A stretch of DNA of 64,000 nucleotides from M269 sp964625615 (GTDB lineage: Bacteria; Pseudomonadota; Gammaproteobacteria; Enterobacterales; Alteromonadaceae), in the NCBI GenBank assembly GCA_964625615.1, contig CAZVDU010000003.1:14269-78268 (forward strand), given 5' to 3'. A program made the translations under genes and the position numbers. Shown in pieces: positions 1 through 8,396 of the stretch (positions within the stretch are counted from its first letter, which is position 1; every line of letters starts with the position of its first letter). The notes below the pieces were generated by a model. That model saw only the letters and a program-made list of their open reading frames with translations. It did no database searches and was not told the origin of the DNA.

Positions 1-231
1 ATTTGATTGGTGAACTAACAAACTGTGACGTCCATTGTTGAATTGTGTGATTGCATTTTCCATTGCCTTTTTGTTTGTCAGTAATTGATGATTAATATTG
101 CCTGACTTTTCTGTGTACGTGAACTGCTTTTAACGCCAGTGACAAAGTAGAAAGGCCAGCCGTTTCACCAACCTAAAAAAGGTAAGCAACTAAGAAAGCT
201 CTTGGCTAGCTAACAATTTAATATCTAGAAA
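1..231. other. Leader region of the integron integrase relic, no gene seen
   Basis: No convincing coding frame is present in these AT-rich bases. In ordinary integrons the attI recombination site and the cassette array lie on this side of the integrase gene, so the array, if any survives, would be off the left edge. I could not identify a credible attI or attC site by eye. Confidence 0.3.
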
Positions 232-805
232 ATGCCATCTTGCACGCAAAAGCTTTCTCCAAGCTTTATCACTCTTCATTTTACAGTACACACTAACCAT
301 TTGCTTTTAAAGTATATAATACCTAGATGTGGTTGTTCGTTTGTTAAAGTACAGAATTTTTCCAAAGCTTTGTTGTTCGTGAGGGTCTATGCCATGACTG
401 TGTATAAAACTTGAGGATATGTATAATTGCCACTATTCAAATTGATGCTCAACATAAACTTGCTGTGTCTCTTCTTTACGGAAGTGTGTTCGTTTAAGGG
501 GTCAGGATGTTGATTTTGACTTCACATCGATAAGAGTATGGAATGGGTGGGGAAACATAGAATCGTTACTTTGGCAGATTCGTTAATCCCAGTACTCAGA
601 CAACAAATTACTTATGTTGGACAACTGTTAGGTACTGATTGCTCGAACCCTTATTATTCAGGGGTTTGGTTACCACATCGGCTACGCCTAAAATATAAAT
701 CCATACAATGGCAATACCTTTTCCCGTCAAAGAAGTTATCTAAAGATCTAGAAACTCAGCAAATAAGACGTCATCATATTGATGAGTCATCTATACAAAA
801 AGCAA
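232..805 (+). pseudogene. Decayed integron integrase (IntI-type tyrosine recombinase), 3' end lost in gap
   Basis: Integron integrases excise and insert gene cassettes at attI and attC sites. The clearest part is positions 538-805, which reads in one frame GKHRIVTLADSLIPVLRQQI, then GVWLPHRLRLKY, then WQYLFPSKKLS, then RRHHIDESSIQKA. The last two blocks belong to the extra patch that separates IntI from other tyrosine recombinases. Upstream, short IntI-like blocks appear in different frames: LHFTVHTNHLLLKYI near 270-320, KALLFV near 365-385, ATIQIDAQHKLAVSLLYGS near 430-486, and VRLRGQDVDFDFTSIRVWNG near 488-548. Frame changes and missing residues, such as the segment after LLYGS, show decay. 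The catalytic C-terminal third (HxxR and Tyr) would lie in the N gap and is not visible. I am sure of the family; exact limits are approximate. Confidence 0.8.
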
Positions 806-905
806 NNNNNNNNNNNNNNNNNNNNNNNNNNNNNNNNNNNNNNNNNNNNNNNNNNNNNNNNNNNNNNNNNNNNNNNNNNNNNNNNNNNNNNNNNNNNNNN
901 NNNNN
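806..905. other. Scaffold gap of 100 N
   Basis: This is a run of exactly 100 unknown bases. Unlike the second gap in the window, I see no duplicated flanks, so its true length cannot be inferred. It removes the end of the integrase relic but not the neighbouring peptidase gene, whose stop codon lies just beyond it. Confidence 0.98.
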
Positions 906-910
906 TATTT

Positions 911-2572
911 TTACTTACCGAATGTATTCCCAAAGAAGCTATCGCCATTCCATTGAGGGCGCTGTGCTTGATTACCAATGGTCAATCCAATCTGATAGTT
1001 GATTTGTGCAAAGTTCTTTGCTGCTTTCCAATTAAAGTCATCATTCAATTCATCAGAAGGCTTGTGATAATGAGCAGCCATAAAACGACTGAACTCTTTA
1101 CTACCATCAATGTCTGTTGAGTTAGACTTCAGCCCAGGAAACAAGAACACAGCAGGTACGCCTTGTTTGACAAAGCTGTAGTGATCAGAGCGTGTAAACA
1201 AGTTCAGTTCTGGCCACGGATCTTCTGCTAGCTCTAGCCCGACTTCAGTTACCGCCTTATTAACAGAACCTTTCAGGTCACTATGGTTTGCACCGAAGGC
1301 AATAAGATCGGCAAAATCATGCGTAATCAACGGCATATCGAGATTAACGTTGGCAACCATAGCGTTTTGAGGGACTGTTGGGTTACGCGCATAGTAATCT
1401 GCACCTAATAGGCCTTTCTCCTCTCCCGTAACAGAAACAAACAAGATAGAGCGCTTAGGGCGCTCCTCTAACTCGCTAAACAATCTCGCCGTTTCTAGCA
1501 TAATGGATGTGCCACTCGCATTGTCCATAGCGCCATTGTTGATTTTGTCTTTCTTAACTGTTTTAGCCAAACCAATATGATCAGAGTGGGCAGTATAAAC
1601 AACATACTCATTCTTAAGTGTGGGATCGCTACCCTCTATCATGCCAACCACATTCGGGCTGGTGATTTCTTTATGAGTGCTGGTCTTAGAAAAATCCAAT
1701 GTATAAGCTAAATCGAACCCTTTAGGTGATTTATCCGCTTCTAAATCTTGATAGATTTCTTCTAAAGAGCGCTCACTGTTAGCAAACAAAATCTCAGCCG
1801 CTTCTTTACCGAAGTAAGCGCTGTTTTTGATACCAGGATTAACATTAGCTGGCTGTCCGTCTTTTCCAACCCAACGCACTCTTGGGGCATGCAAGAAGTT
1901 AAGCTGATTCTGATATGGTCTCACTTTTTCTGCTGTTGGCGTGCTTAGCGTAATAATGCCGATAGCACCATTCTCTTCTGCATGTCTGCTTTTCTCTGCA
2001 CCTGAACCGAAGTGTGCACCTTCTTCTGTTGGGAAAGACGCCGGCTTGCCAGAGAGCATAACAACAACTTTACCGTCAACGTCCAAGCCAGCGTAGTCAT
2101 CATGAGACATTTCTGGTGCAACAATACCGTAACCAACAAAAACCATTTCACCAGAAACAGTGGCTTCTGTGCTCAAAGTACTCGGTCCAGTGATATACTG
2201 TGCAGGATAGTTAAGTGACGTTGTTTCACCGTCTTTTGTCAGTGTCAATTGGGGTGATTCTTGTTCTAAAAACGCCTGGCGGAAGGTCACACGCTGCATG
2301 TAACTGTCTTCATCGCCCATTGGCGTTAACCCATATTGTTCAAATTGAGCTGCGATATAAAGTGTCGCCAACTCATGACCACGAGACCCAGTGTCACGGC
2401 CTTCTAGCATATCATGCGCGAGGAAGCCTAAATGCGCTTTAATGCGCCCAGAATCGGCTTCGAGTGCCTGTGGAGTTGTTTCTTCTATGGTGGATTTTAC
2501 ATCACTTTGGCATGCTGCAAGTGCAACTGTGGTTGCCAATAATCCAACCTTTAATGATTTGTTCATGTTCAT
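911..2572 (-). CDS. M28 family zinc metallopeptidase with PA domain, lipoprotein
   Basis: Predicted di-zinc aminopeptidase-type enzyme of 553 residues, exported and lipid anchored. The N-terminus is a lipoprotein signal with lipobox LAAC and Cys21. A protease-associated (PA) insert lies at about residues 130-230. The M28 metal and catalytic residues are present in order: H329 and D331 in AHSDHIG, D350 in GAMDNASG, the Glu pair 384-385 in TGEEKGLLG, D412 in NLDM, and H464 in RSDHYSF. The first ATG has a weak AGG upstream; a second ATG two codons later is equally possible. The gene is complete and runs towards the N gap. It is separated from the divergent TetR gene by an intergenic stretch with a strong palindrome. 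Substrate unknown; a peptide-scavenging role is likely for the family. Confidence 0.9.
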   Translation of the reverse strand: MNMNKSLKVGLLATTVALAACQSDVKSTIEETTPQALEADSGRIKAHLGFLAHDMLEGRDTGSRGHELATLYIAAQFEQYGLTPMGDEDSYMQRVTFRQAFLEQESPQLTLTKDGETTSLNYPAQYITGPSTLSTEATVSGEMVFVGYGIVAPEMSHDDYAGLDVDGKVVVMLSGKPASFPTEEGAHFGSGAEKSRHAEENGAIGIITLSTPTAEKVRPYQNQLNFLHAPRVRWVGKDGQPANVNPGIKNSAYFGKEAAEILFANSERSLEEIYQDLEADKSPKGFDLAYTLDFSKTSTHKEITSPNVVGMIEGSDPTLKNEYVVYTAHSDHIGLAKTVKKDKINNGAMDNASGTSIMLETARLFSELEERPKRSILFVSVTGEEKGLLGADYYARNPTVPQNAMVANVNLDMPLITHDFADLIAFGANHSDLKGSVNKAVTEVGLELAEDPWPELNLFTRSDHYSFVKQGVPAVFLFPGLKSNSTDIDGSKEFSRFMAAHYHKPSDELNDDFNWKAAKNFAQINYQIGLTIGNQAQRPQWNGDSFFGNTFGK

Positions 2573-2615
2573 AACCTATTTTAAAAAATAGCCGAATTCA
2601 CTTCAGCCAAACGCA

Positions 2616-2655
2616 AGCGTGTCGACCTTTTCTATACAGTAAAGGTCGACACGCT
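2616..2655. repeat. Perfect palindrome, 15-bp arms, member of a dispersed repeat family
   Basis: Arms at 2616-2630 (AGCGTGTCGACCTTT) and 2641-2655 are perfect reverse complements around a 10-nt loop. The element lies between the divergent M28 and TetR genes, so it is not an obvious terminator. Related sequences occur at 5049-5094, 31247-31272 and 35812-35834, which suggests a REP-like mobile palindrome rather than a site specific to this locus. Confidence 0.75.
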
Positions 2656-2726
2656 CTATTAATTCTTATTATTTTAAGCTGCGCAACGGTAATCCAATCC
2701 CTCTTAAAATGCTAGGGCCTGCTACC

Positions 2727-2774
2727 TTGACATCTTTTGATAGTCCACTAATCTATTGAGAATTACTGTTCTCA
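2727..2774 (+). promoter_or_regulatory. Candidate promoter and autoregulatory palindrome of the TetR gene
   Basis: A consensus -35 hexamer TTGACA lies at 2727-2732, with a poor -10 (TAATCT, 2749-2754) 16 nt later. Just downstream, TGAGAA-N6-TTCTCA (2757-2774) is a perfect 6-bp inverted repeat overlapping the expected transcription start and the first ATG. TetR repressors commonly bind such palindromes over their own promoters, so autoregulation is plausible but unproven. Confidence 0.4.
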
Positions 2775-3355
2775 TGACTTTACAGATGCCCAGAAAAGCA
2801 CTCTACGATATTGACCAAGTCCTCTCTCTTTCTATTGACGTGTTATTGGAACATGGTTATCACGGCACCATCATGGATGAATTGATTGCGCGCACTGACT
2901 TCAATCGTCGTGGGTTCTACATCGAGTTCTCCAGTAAGCAACAGTTCTTTTATCGTGTCATTGAGCATTATCAAACGACAATATTGAATCCTATCGTTGC
3001 AAACCTTGATAGTCATCAGGGGCTAGTTTCTATTGAGAAGTTCTTTGAAGCTTATATCGATTTGGTTGGTGGTAGAGGTTGTTTGCTGATTAATGCTATA
3101 ACAGAGCTTGGTTTTGATGATGACAAAATCAAAGATGTTGGCCGACATTATATTGATCGATTGCAACAGAGTTTCATTGGCTGTTTAGAAAACGCACAAC
3201 AACATCAGCAAGTATTGCCTCATATCAATATCGAATCCACGGCTTTACAACTAACGAGTTATGTCCAGGGGTTTGCTGTCAACGGTATTCTATCTGTCGA
3301 TAGCGAAGAGTTGCAGTTAGCGACTAGAGCCCTTCTGGGTCCGTTATCAAAATAA
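2774..3355 (+). CDS. TetR/AcrR family transcriptional regulator
   Basis: A 193-residue regulator with an N-terminal helix-turn-helix at about residues 15-60 (LSIDVLLEHGYHGTIMDELI, then FNRRGFYIEFSSKQQFF) and a C-terminal ligand-binding domain. These repressors dimerise on palindromic operators and release on ligand binding. Start choice is uncertain: ATG at 2774 or ATG at 2786 (MPRKALYD, the usual family start); neither has a clear ribosome site, and an upstream TTG at 2756 is less likely. It stands alone, divergent from the M28 peptidase, and followed 80 bp later by a DUF1820 gene. Its regulon is not evident from context. Confidence 0.88.
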   Translation: MTLQMPRKALYDIDQVLSLSIDVLLEHGYHGTIMDELIARTDFNRRGFYIEFSSKQQFFYRVIEHYQTTILNPIVANLDSHQGLVSIEKFFEAYIDLVGGRGCLLINAITELGFDDDKIKDVGRHYIDRLQQSFIGCLENAQQHQQVLPHINIESTALQLTSYVQGFAVNGILSVDSEELQLATRALLGPLSK

Positions 3356-3436
3356 GTGTAATTGCCACTTTATGTGGACCTTATTTCTCGTTAGAATTCG
3401 CCCCCGATTTAATAAAACACGAGAGTTCAACGCATC

Positions 3437-3757
3437 ATGAGCGACACAAAGCCATTGTTTAGAATCCAATTCATCAGTAATGGCGAACGTTACGAACTCT
3501 ATGTTAATGAAGTGACGCAAAGTACTATGTTTGGCTTTGTTGAAATTGGTGGATTTGTTTGGGATACGCATACTAGCTTGGTATTAGATCCATCTCATGA
3601 AAAGCTAAAGGATGAATTTGAAGGTGTTAAACATACCTACATACCTATGCACAGCGTTCTACGCATTGATGAAGTAGAAAAACAAGGTACCGCAAAAATC
3701 ACTGAATTATCAGATAAGGTCGCTCAGTTTCCGAACCCTATTTATACGAAAAAGTGA
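3437..3757 (+). CDS. DUF1820 family protein
   Basis: A 106-residue cytosolic protein matching the gammaproteobacterial DUF1820 family: it opens with PLFRIQFISNGERYELYVNEV and has the central block GFVEIGGFVWD and the later block HTYIPMHSVLRIDEVEKQG. No membrane segments, cysteines or catalytic motif are visible. The function of the family is unknown; members are usually single genes, and the neighbours here give no clue. The start is the only sensible ATG. Confidence 0.85.
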   Translation: MSDTKPLFRIQFISNGERYELYVNEVTQSTMFGFVEIGGFVWDTHTSLVLDPSHEKLKDEFEGVKHTYIPMHSVLRIDEVEKQGTAKITELSDKVAQFPNPIYTKK

Positions 3758-3858
3758 TAACCATCCTCGTACAAAAATGTGTATTAGCAGGTATAGTTGT
3801 AGAATACATGGACTTTTAAATTAGGGACTTGAATCTAACCAAAAAAGGCAGGTTTTAA

Positions 3859-4362
3859 ATGGCAGCAATTGGAGTCATTGGCTTTACTGTATTGATTTTG
3901 ATTTATTTTGTGTTGAAAACGCAATCTCTCAACAAAGAGCTCAGTCAGTATAAACACTCTCTAAAGTCAAGTGACAAACAGGCTCGCAATACGTTAAGCA
4001 GTCTGGCCTTTCTCTCTAAAGAAATGCAAAAAATTTGTATGGGTCGACTAAATTCAGCCAAAAAGCATGGCCTAATTAACGATGATGACTTTGCGATTTC
4101 TTCAAATATTATAGAGAACTTTACCTATGTTGTATCACGTTGTTGTGAGCACGGTGATACGGTAGAGGAAGCGGTCAATAAATCCCTAGAACGTGCCACG
4201 ATTGAAATACAAGAGATAAACCATTTTATCGCCAAACAACCTCAGGAAATAAAGATCCCTTGGTGTAAGAACCAACTAGGTGGTTATATTGTTGCTTGTC
4301 AAAATATCAGTAGAGGACAAATGCCCAAGAAAGAACAACCCCAGGTTGAAGGGCAGAGTTAA
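3859..4362 (+). CDS. Hypothetical single-pass membrane protein with coiled coil
   Basis: I do not recognise this 167-residue protein. It starts with one hydrophobic segment (IGVIGFTVLILIYFVL, about residues 4-20) followed by a charged, probably coiled-coil stretch (about residues 22-60), which suggests an inner-membrane anchor with a cytosolic domain. The remainder is helical with several cysteines (RCCEHGD, PWCKNQL, VACQN). An AGG lies upstream of the ATG. It sits between the DUF1820 gene and a PepSY-type membrane gene on the same strand, with gaps that allow a shared transcript. Confidence 0.65.
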   Translation: MAAIGVIGFTVLILIYFVLKTQSLNKELSQYKHSLKSSDKQARNTLSSLAFLSKEMQKICMGRLNSAKKHGLINDDDFAISSNIIENFTYVVSRCCEHGDTVEEAVNKSLERATIEIQEINHFIAKQPQEIKIPWCKNQLGGYIVACQNISRGQMPKKEQPQVEGQS

Positions 4363-4496
4363 TCGTCTTCTGAAAAGTGAATAGCTCAAACGTTCACATT
4401 AAGAAGCACCAAATCAGATTTTAATAAAGCCTTACTCTTTAAATGATATCTATTCTCGTTTATAACAGGCCCACAATAAATCACATAACGACTAAA

Positions 4497-5015
4497 ATGG
4501 CGTCAGCAAAACTTCATCAATCCTTCAGAGAGTATCATCGTTGGCTAGGCTTTTTTCTAAGCGGCATTATGGCGATTTACGCTATCAGTGGCGTGTTGTT
4601 AATTTTCAGACCAACTGACTTTTTAAAATATGAACAAATTGAAATTCGTCAACTTGAACCTAGCTTGAGTGCTGAAGAGGTAACGAAGGCGGTTAAGCGA
4701 CGCCGAGCTAAAGTTATTGACGAAACACCTGAAGAAATTATTCTGAATGTTGGTTCTTATAACAAACAAACAGGCTCAACTAAACTCATACGAAAAGATT
4801 ACCCGCTCGTACTCGCGAAAATGGTCAAGCTCCACAAAGCAACTAATGATAGCCCCCTTTATTGGCTCAACATCACTTTTGGCGTCGCATTATTATTTTT
4901 TGTCGTTTCGGCTTTCCTTATGTTTTTACCACGCATATTGGCCGCACAAAATAGCCTAAAAATAGCGGCAGGGGGGGCGCTGTTTGCCATGTTAGTGGTT
5001 ATCTTCGGTTCTTGA
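4497..5015 (+). CDS. PepSY-associated transmembrane protein
   Basis: A small inner-membrane protein of about 172 residues with the REYHRWLGFFLSG opening typical of PepSY-associated TM proteins. A first helix follows (about residues 15-35), then a polar periplasmic segment (FRPTDFLKYEQIEI to RKDYPLVLAKMVKLHKA), then two more helices (YWLNITFGVALLFFVV and a C-terminal ALFAMLVVIFG). Related proteins are often tied to iron or siderophore reductases, but no such gene is adjacent. I chose ATG 4497 because the upstream extension from 4443 (18 residues) does not look like family sequence; neither start has a clear ribosome site. Confidence 0.7.
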   Translation: MASAKLHQSFREYHRWLGFFLSGIMAIYAISGVLLIFRPTDFLKYEQIEIRQLEPSLSAEEVTKAVKRRRAKVIDETPEEIILNVGSYNKQTGSTKLIRKDYPLVLAKMVKLHKATNDSPLYWLNITFGVALLFFVVSAFLMFLPRILAAQNSLKIAAGGALFAMLVVIFGS

Positions 5016-5048
5016 TAACACAGTTGTAAGCTATAAAGCTTTCGCCGA

Positions 5049-5094
5049 TAGAGCCTGTTGATTCCTTGCAGTATATGCTGATCAACACGCTCTA
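5049..5094. repeat. Palindromic repeat element
   Basis: Arms 5049-5062 (TAGAGCCTGTTGAT) and 5081-5094 pair with one mismatch around an 18-nt loop. The arm sequence resembles the palindrome at 2616-2655. It lies in the 263-bp gap between the PepSY-type gene and prkB and has no T-tract, so I class it as a repeat rather than a terminator. Confidence 0.6.
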
Positions 5095-5278
5095 ACGCAG
5101 GAACCTTTTCTGAACATTACGCCCTATAACCCTATTTTTTAGGCTCACAAAGCTTCACTCACATGTCGTTGTTCTTTTTAAAAATGACAAACGGCAAAAT
5201 AGATAAACATACGCTAGTACTTGACCCGACAACCTAGCTTGCATATAAAGACTACACTTTCACTTCATACAGTCTGCT

Positions 5279-6181
5279 ATGTCCGTTAAACATCCCATTA
5301 TCGCTATTACTGGTTCCTCAGGTGCTGGAACGACAACAACGACTAATGCAATTCGGCATATATTCCGCAATTTAAGTATTAATTCAGCCTTTGTGGCGGG
5401 TGACAGCTTCCATCGATTTTCAAGGCCAGAGATGGAGGTCGAGATCAGGAAGGCGCAAGAACAGGGCAAACACATTAGCTATTTTGGTCCCAAAGCCAAT
5501 GATTTTGAGTTACTCGAAACACTGTTCAAGTCATATGCGGAAACCGGAAAAGGCAAGCACAGACAATATCTACACACCTTCGATGAAGCCGTTCCTTTCA
5601 ACCAAATGCCTGGTACGTTTACACCCTGGCAAGACTTACCCAATGATACTGACTTACTCTTTTATGAAGGGCTTCACGGTGGCGTTGCCACAGACAATGT
5701 TGATGTTGCAAAACATGTTGATCTATTAGTCGGCATGGTGCCAATAGTTAACCTCGAATGGATACAAAAGATTGTTAGGGATACAACCGATCGGGGCCAT
5801 ACACGTGAAGCAGTCATGAGCAGTATCGTGCGCAGTATGGACGACTATTTTCAATATATTACACCGCAGTTCTCGCGCACACATGTCAACTTTCAGCGCG
5901 TACCAACTGTCGATACATCAAACCCATTTAGTGCCAGAGAAATACCAACTCATGATGAAAGTTTTGTTGTTGTGCGCTTTAGACGGGAGATGAAAAACGT
6001 CGATTACCCATTCCTCCTAAAGATGATAGACGGTGCTTTCATGTCTAGGATCAATACGTTAGTCGTCCCAGGTGGAAAAATGGGGCTCGCAATGGAGCTT
6101 ATTTTATCGCCACTCATCGAAGAGCTGCTAGATAAGCAAAGACGTGCAGGACTGCAGATGGATTGGCTTTCCGAAAAATAG
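5279..6181 (+). CDS. prkB: Phosphoribulokinase-family protein (PrkB type)
   Basis: A 300-residue P-loop kinase of the phosphoribulokinase/uridine kinase family. The nucleotide-binding loop is GSSGAGTTTT at about residues 13-22, in the lysine-free form usual for phosphoribulokinase. It is followed by AGDSFHRF, the YFGPKANDFELLE segment and the FYEGLHGG block. It resembles the E. coli PrkB protein, whose physiological substrate is not settled. No Rubisco or other Calvin-cycle gene is in the window, so carbon fixation should not be inferred. In E. coli prkB neighbours yheU, which is 21 kb away here. Confidence is high for family, low for substrate. Confidence 0.87.
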   Translation: MSVKHPIIAITGSSGAGTTTTTNAIRHIFRNLSINSAFVAGDSFHRFSRPEMEVEIRKAQEQGKHISYFGPKANDFELLETLFKSYAETGKGKHRQYLHTFDEAVPFNQMPGTFTPWQDLPNDTDLLFYEGLHGGVATDNVDVAKHVDLLVGMVPIVNLEWIQKIVRDTTDRGHTREAVMSSIVRSMDDYFQYITPQFSRTHVNFQRVPTVDTSNPFSAREIPTHDESFVVVRFRREMKNVDYPFLLKMIDGAFMSRINTLVVPGGKMGLAMELILSPLIEELLDKQRRAGLQMDWLSEK

Positions 6182-6319
6182 CGCACTTTACATCGACTCT
6201 ATTAAATAGCTCACACTGACAAAGTTTGTAACAATCACCGCCAGCCAATGCTTTTGCATTGCGACGCTTTCACTTATAGTCGTATAAATAAATCAAGCGA
6301 TTAAATATAGGAAAAAGAC

Positions 6320-7045
6320 ATGGGTAGCGAAACACCTAAAATCTTAGTTGTCGATGACGATATGCGTTTACGAGGGTTACTTGAGCGTTATTTAGTCGAA
6401 CAAAACTTCCAAGTAAGAGCTGCAGCAAATTCTGAACAGATGGATCGCTTACTAGAACGCGAGAATTTCCATTTAATGGTACTCGACCTTATGCTTCCCG
6501 GAGAGGATGGTTTATCAATTTGCCGCCGACTACGTCAAAAAGAAAACGATATGCCCATCATTATGTTAACGGCAAAGGGCGATGAAGTAGACAGGATCAT
6601 CGGTCTAGAAATGGGCGCAGATGACTACCTTCCGAAACCTTTCAACCCACGAGAGCTACTAGCACGAATCAAAGCTGTAATGCGCAGACGTTCTACAGAA
6701 GCCCCTGGCGCGCCTTCAATGGATGAACAAGTTATTGAATTCGGCGGCTATACGCTCAATCTTGCCACACGTGAGATGTCTAAAGGCGAAGAGCCTATGG
6801 TGCTTACTAGTGGCGAATTCGCTGTACTTAAATCTCTCGTTACACACCCTCGAGAGCCTTTGTCTCGAGATAAGCTCATGAACCTCGCACGAGGCAGAGA
6901 TTATAGCGCGTTGGAACGAAGCATTGATGTTCAGGTATCACGTCTCAGGCGAATGCTTGAAGAAGATCCTGCCAATCCTCGATACATTCAAACTGTTTGG
7001 GGGCTAGGTTATGTTTTTGTTCCCGATGGCGAAAGTGCTAGCTAA
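6320..7045 (+). CDS. ompR: OmpR two-component response regulator
   Basis: A 241-residue response regulator. The receiver domain (residues 1-120) has the acidic pocket D12-D14, phospho-acceptor D56 in VLDLMLPGEDG, T84 and K106 in LPKPF. The C-terminal winged helix (about 140-235) ends in the classic IDVQVSRLRRMLEEDP and IQTVWGLGYVF motifs. It closely matches OmpR, which adjusts porin expression to osmolarity and acidity. envZ follows after 18 bp, so the two form an operon. The ribosome site is ATAGGAAAAAGAC before the ATG. Confidence 0.95.
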   Translation: MGSETPKILVVDDDMRLRGLLERYLVEQNFQVRAAANSEQMDRLLERENFHLMVLDLMLPGEDGLSICRRLRQKENDMPIIMLTAKGDEVDRIIGLEMGADDYLPKPFNPRELLARIKAVMRRRSTEAPGAPSMDEQVIEFGGYTLNLATREMSKGEEPMVLTSGEFAVLKSLVTHPREPLSRDKLMNLARGRDYSALERSIDVQVSRLRRMLEEDPANPRYIQTVWGLGYVFVPDGESAS

Positions 7046-7063
7046 TACATCCTGGTTCAACTT

Positions 7064-8383
7064 ATGCAATTAAAGCCCAAAAGCGCCTTCGGACAAACAG
7101 TTTTACTGATAGGCGTATTGTTACTCATAAACCAGGTTTTTTCCTATTTATCAGTAACCTATTATTTGGTTAAACCTAATTACCAACAAATTACTACTTT
7201 GTTGGCCAACCAAATCAAAGTCATCTTTTTGCAAGACGTTGACAAACTGGACCCTGAGCTGAGAGAGAAGTACTTAGCGTCAACCGGGGTTCGCATATAC
7301 AACGAACAACAAGCTGAGCAGCGCGGACTAAGCGAATCAACATATTACAGAGAATTGTCGCTTCAGATGTCGGATCAGCTCAACGGCGAAGCGCAGGTAA
7401 GGATACTGTATGGAACTCCCTATATATATTGGATAAAACCACCACAAGCACCCGATTTATGGGTGACGGTTCCAATGCGAGGCGTCGGTGATCTGAACTA
7501 TTCACCATTAACCAATTACTTGATCGTCATTGGCATACTCAGTGTTGCTGGCGGTTGGATCTTTGTGCGACGACTTAACCGGCCGCTTCAAGCTTTACTA
7601 TACGCTGCCCAAGAAGTTGGCAGAGGCAGTTTTCCTAAGCCGTTAAAAGAGGAAGGAACCAGTGAGCTGATTGAGGTGACACAAGCATTCAATCAAATGT
7701 CAAAGGGGATTAAACAGCTTGAAGATGACCGTGCTTTGCTAACCGCAGGTATTTCTCATGACTTGAGAACGCCTTTAACACGCATCAGGTTGGCTACTGA
7801 GATGATGCCAGAAGGGCAGGAGTGGATTCGAGAAGGCATTATCAATGATATCGAGGATATGAACGATATTATCGATCAGTTTATAAACTATGTGCGCCAA
7901 GACCATCAAGAGAAACCCGAGAAGATTTCATTAAATGCGCTCATCGAAAATGCCGTTAAAGCGCGATCGATAGAGGAACACCATCAGATAAGCTTAAACT
8001 TGGGTGATATCCCCGAAATAAGGCTGCGTAAAGTAGCAATCAAACGTGTACTTGATAATCTGATTGAAAATGCATTTCGTTATGGGAGCGACAATATCGA
8101 AATCACCTCTGGTTATGACAAAAAACACCGAAAACTTTATTTTATCGTGCGTGATTTTGGAGCAGGTATTCCTGACGATCAGATTGACAGTTTATTTGAA
8201 CCCTTTAAACAGGGTGATAAAGCGAGAGGAAGTTTAGGCTCTGGCCTTGGCTTAGCCATAATAAAACGTGCGGTAGATATGCATTACGGCAGTATCACCT
8301 TAGAGAACAGAGCTGACGGCGGGTTGCAAGCTATGGTCTGTTTGCCAGAGAAATCGAAGCTGCTCACGCCTATGTCAACGTGA
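7064..8383 (+). CDS. envZ: EnvZ sensor histidine kinase
   Basis: A 439-residue inner-membrane sensor kinase, partner of the preceding OmpR. Two membrane helices (about residues 12-35 and 150-168) flank a periplasmic domain; a HAMP linker follows, then the dimerisation box GISHDLRTPLTRIR with phospho-acceptor H232. The ATPase domain shows the N box (LIENAFRYG), G1 (VRDFGAGIP) and G2 (GSGLGLAI). It phosphorylates and dephosphorylates OmpR. The hslO gene converges on it with only 13 bp between stop codons. Confidence 0.94.
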   Translation: MQLKPKSAFGQTVLLIGVLLLINQVFSYLSVTYYLVKPNYQQITTLLANQIKVIFLQDVDKLDPELREKYLASTGVRIYNEQQAEQRGLSESTYYRELSLQMSDQLNGEAQVRILYGTPYIYWIKPPQAPDLWVTVPMRGVGDLNYSPLTNYLIVIGILSVAGGWIFVRRLNRPLQALLYAAQEVGRGSFPKPLKEEGTSELIEVTQAFNQMSKGIKQLEDDRALLTAGISHDLRTPLTRIRLATEMMPEGQEWIREGIINDIEDMNDIIDQFINYVRQDHQEKPEKISLNALIENAVKARSIEEHHQISLNLGDIPEIRLRKVAIKRVLDNLIENAFRYGSDNIEITSGYDKKHRKLYFIVRDFGAGIPDDQIDSLFEPFKQGDKARGSLGSGLGLAIIKRAVDMHYGSITLENRADGGLQAMVCLPEKSKLLTPMST

Positions 8384-8396
8384 GCAATATTCAAAC

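Noticed and set aside
1..231. Possible attI or attC site near CTAACAA (about 14-20) and GCTAACAA (about 210-217)
   Set aside because: Only single short core-like motifs are present; no paired R/L boxes or extended palindrome could be shown by eye.
787..978. Frames reading through the first N run
   Set aside because: They are made of unknown residues and shadows of the peptidase 3' end and integrase relic.
5279..6181. Calvin-cycle phosphoribulokinase implying autotrophy
   Set aside because: The gene resembles heterotroph PrkB and there is no Rubisco or carboxysome gene nearby.
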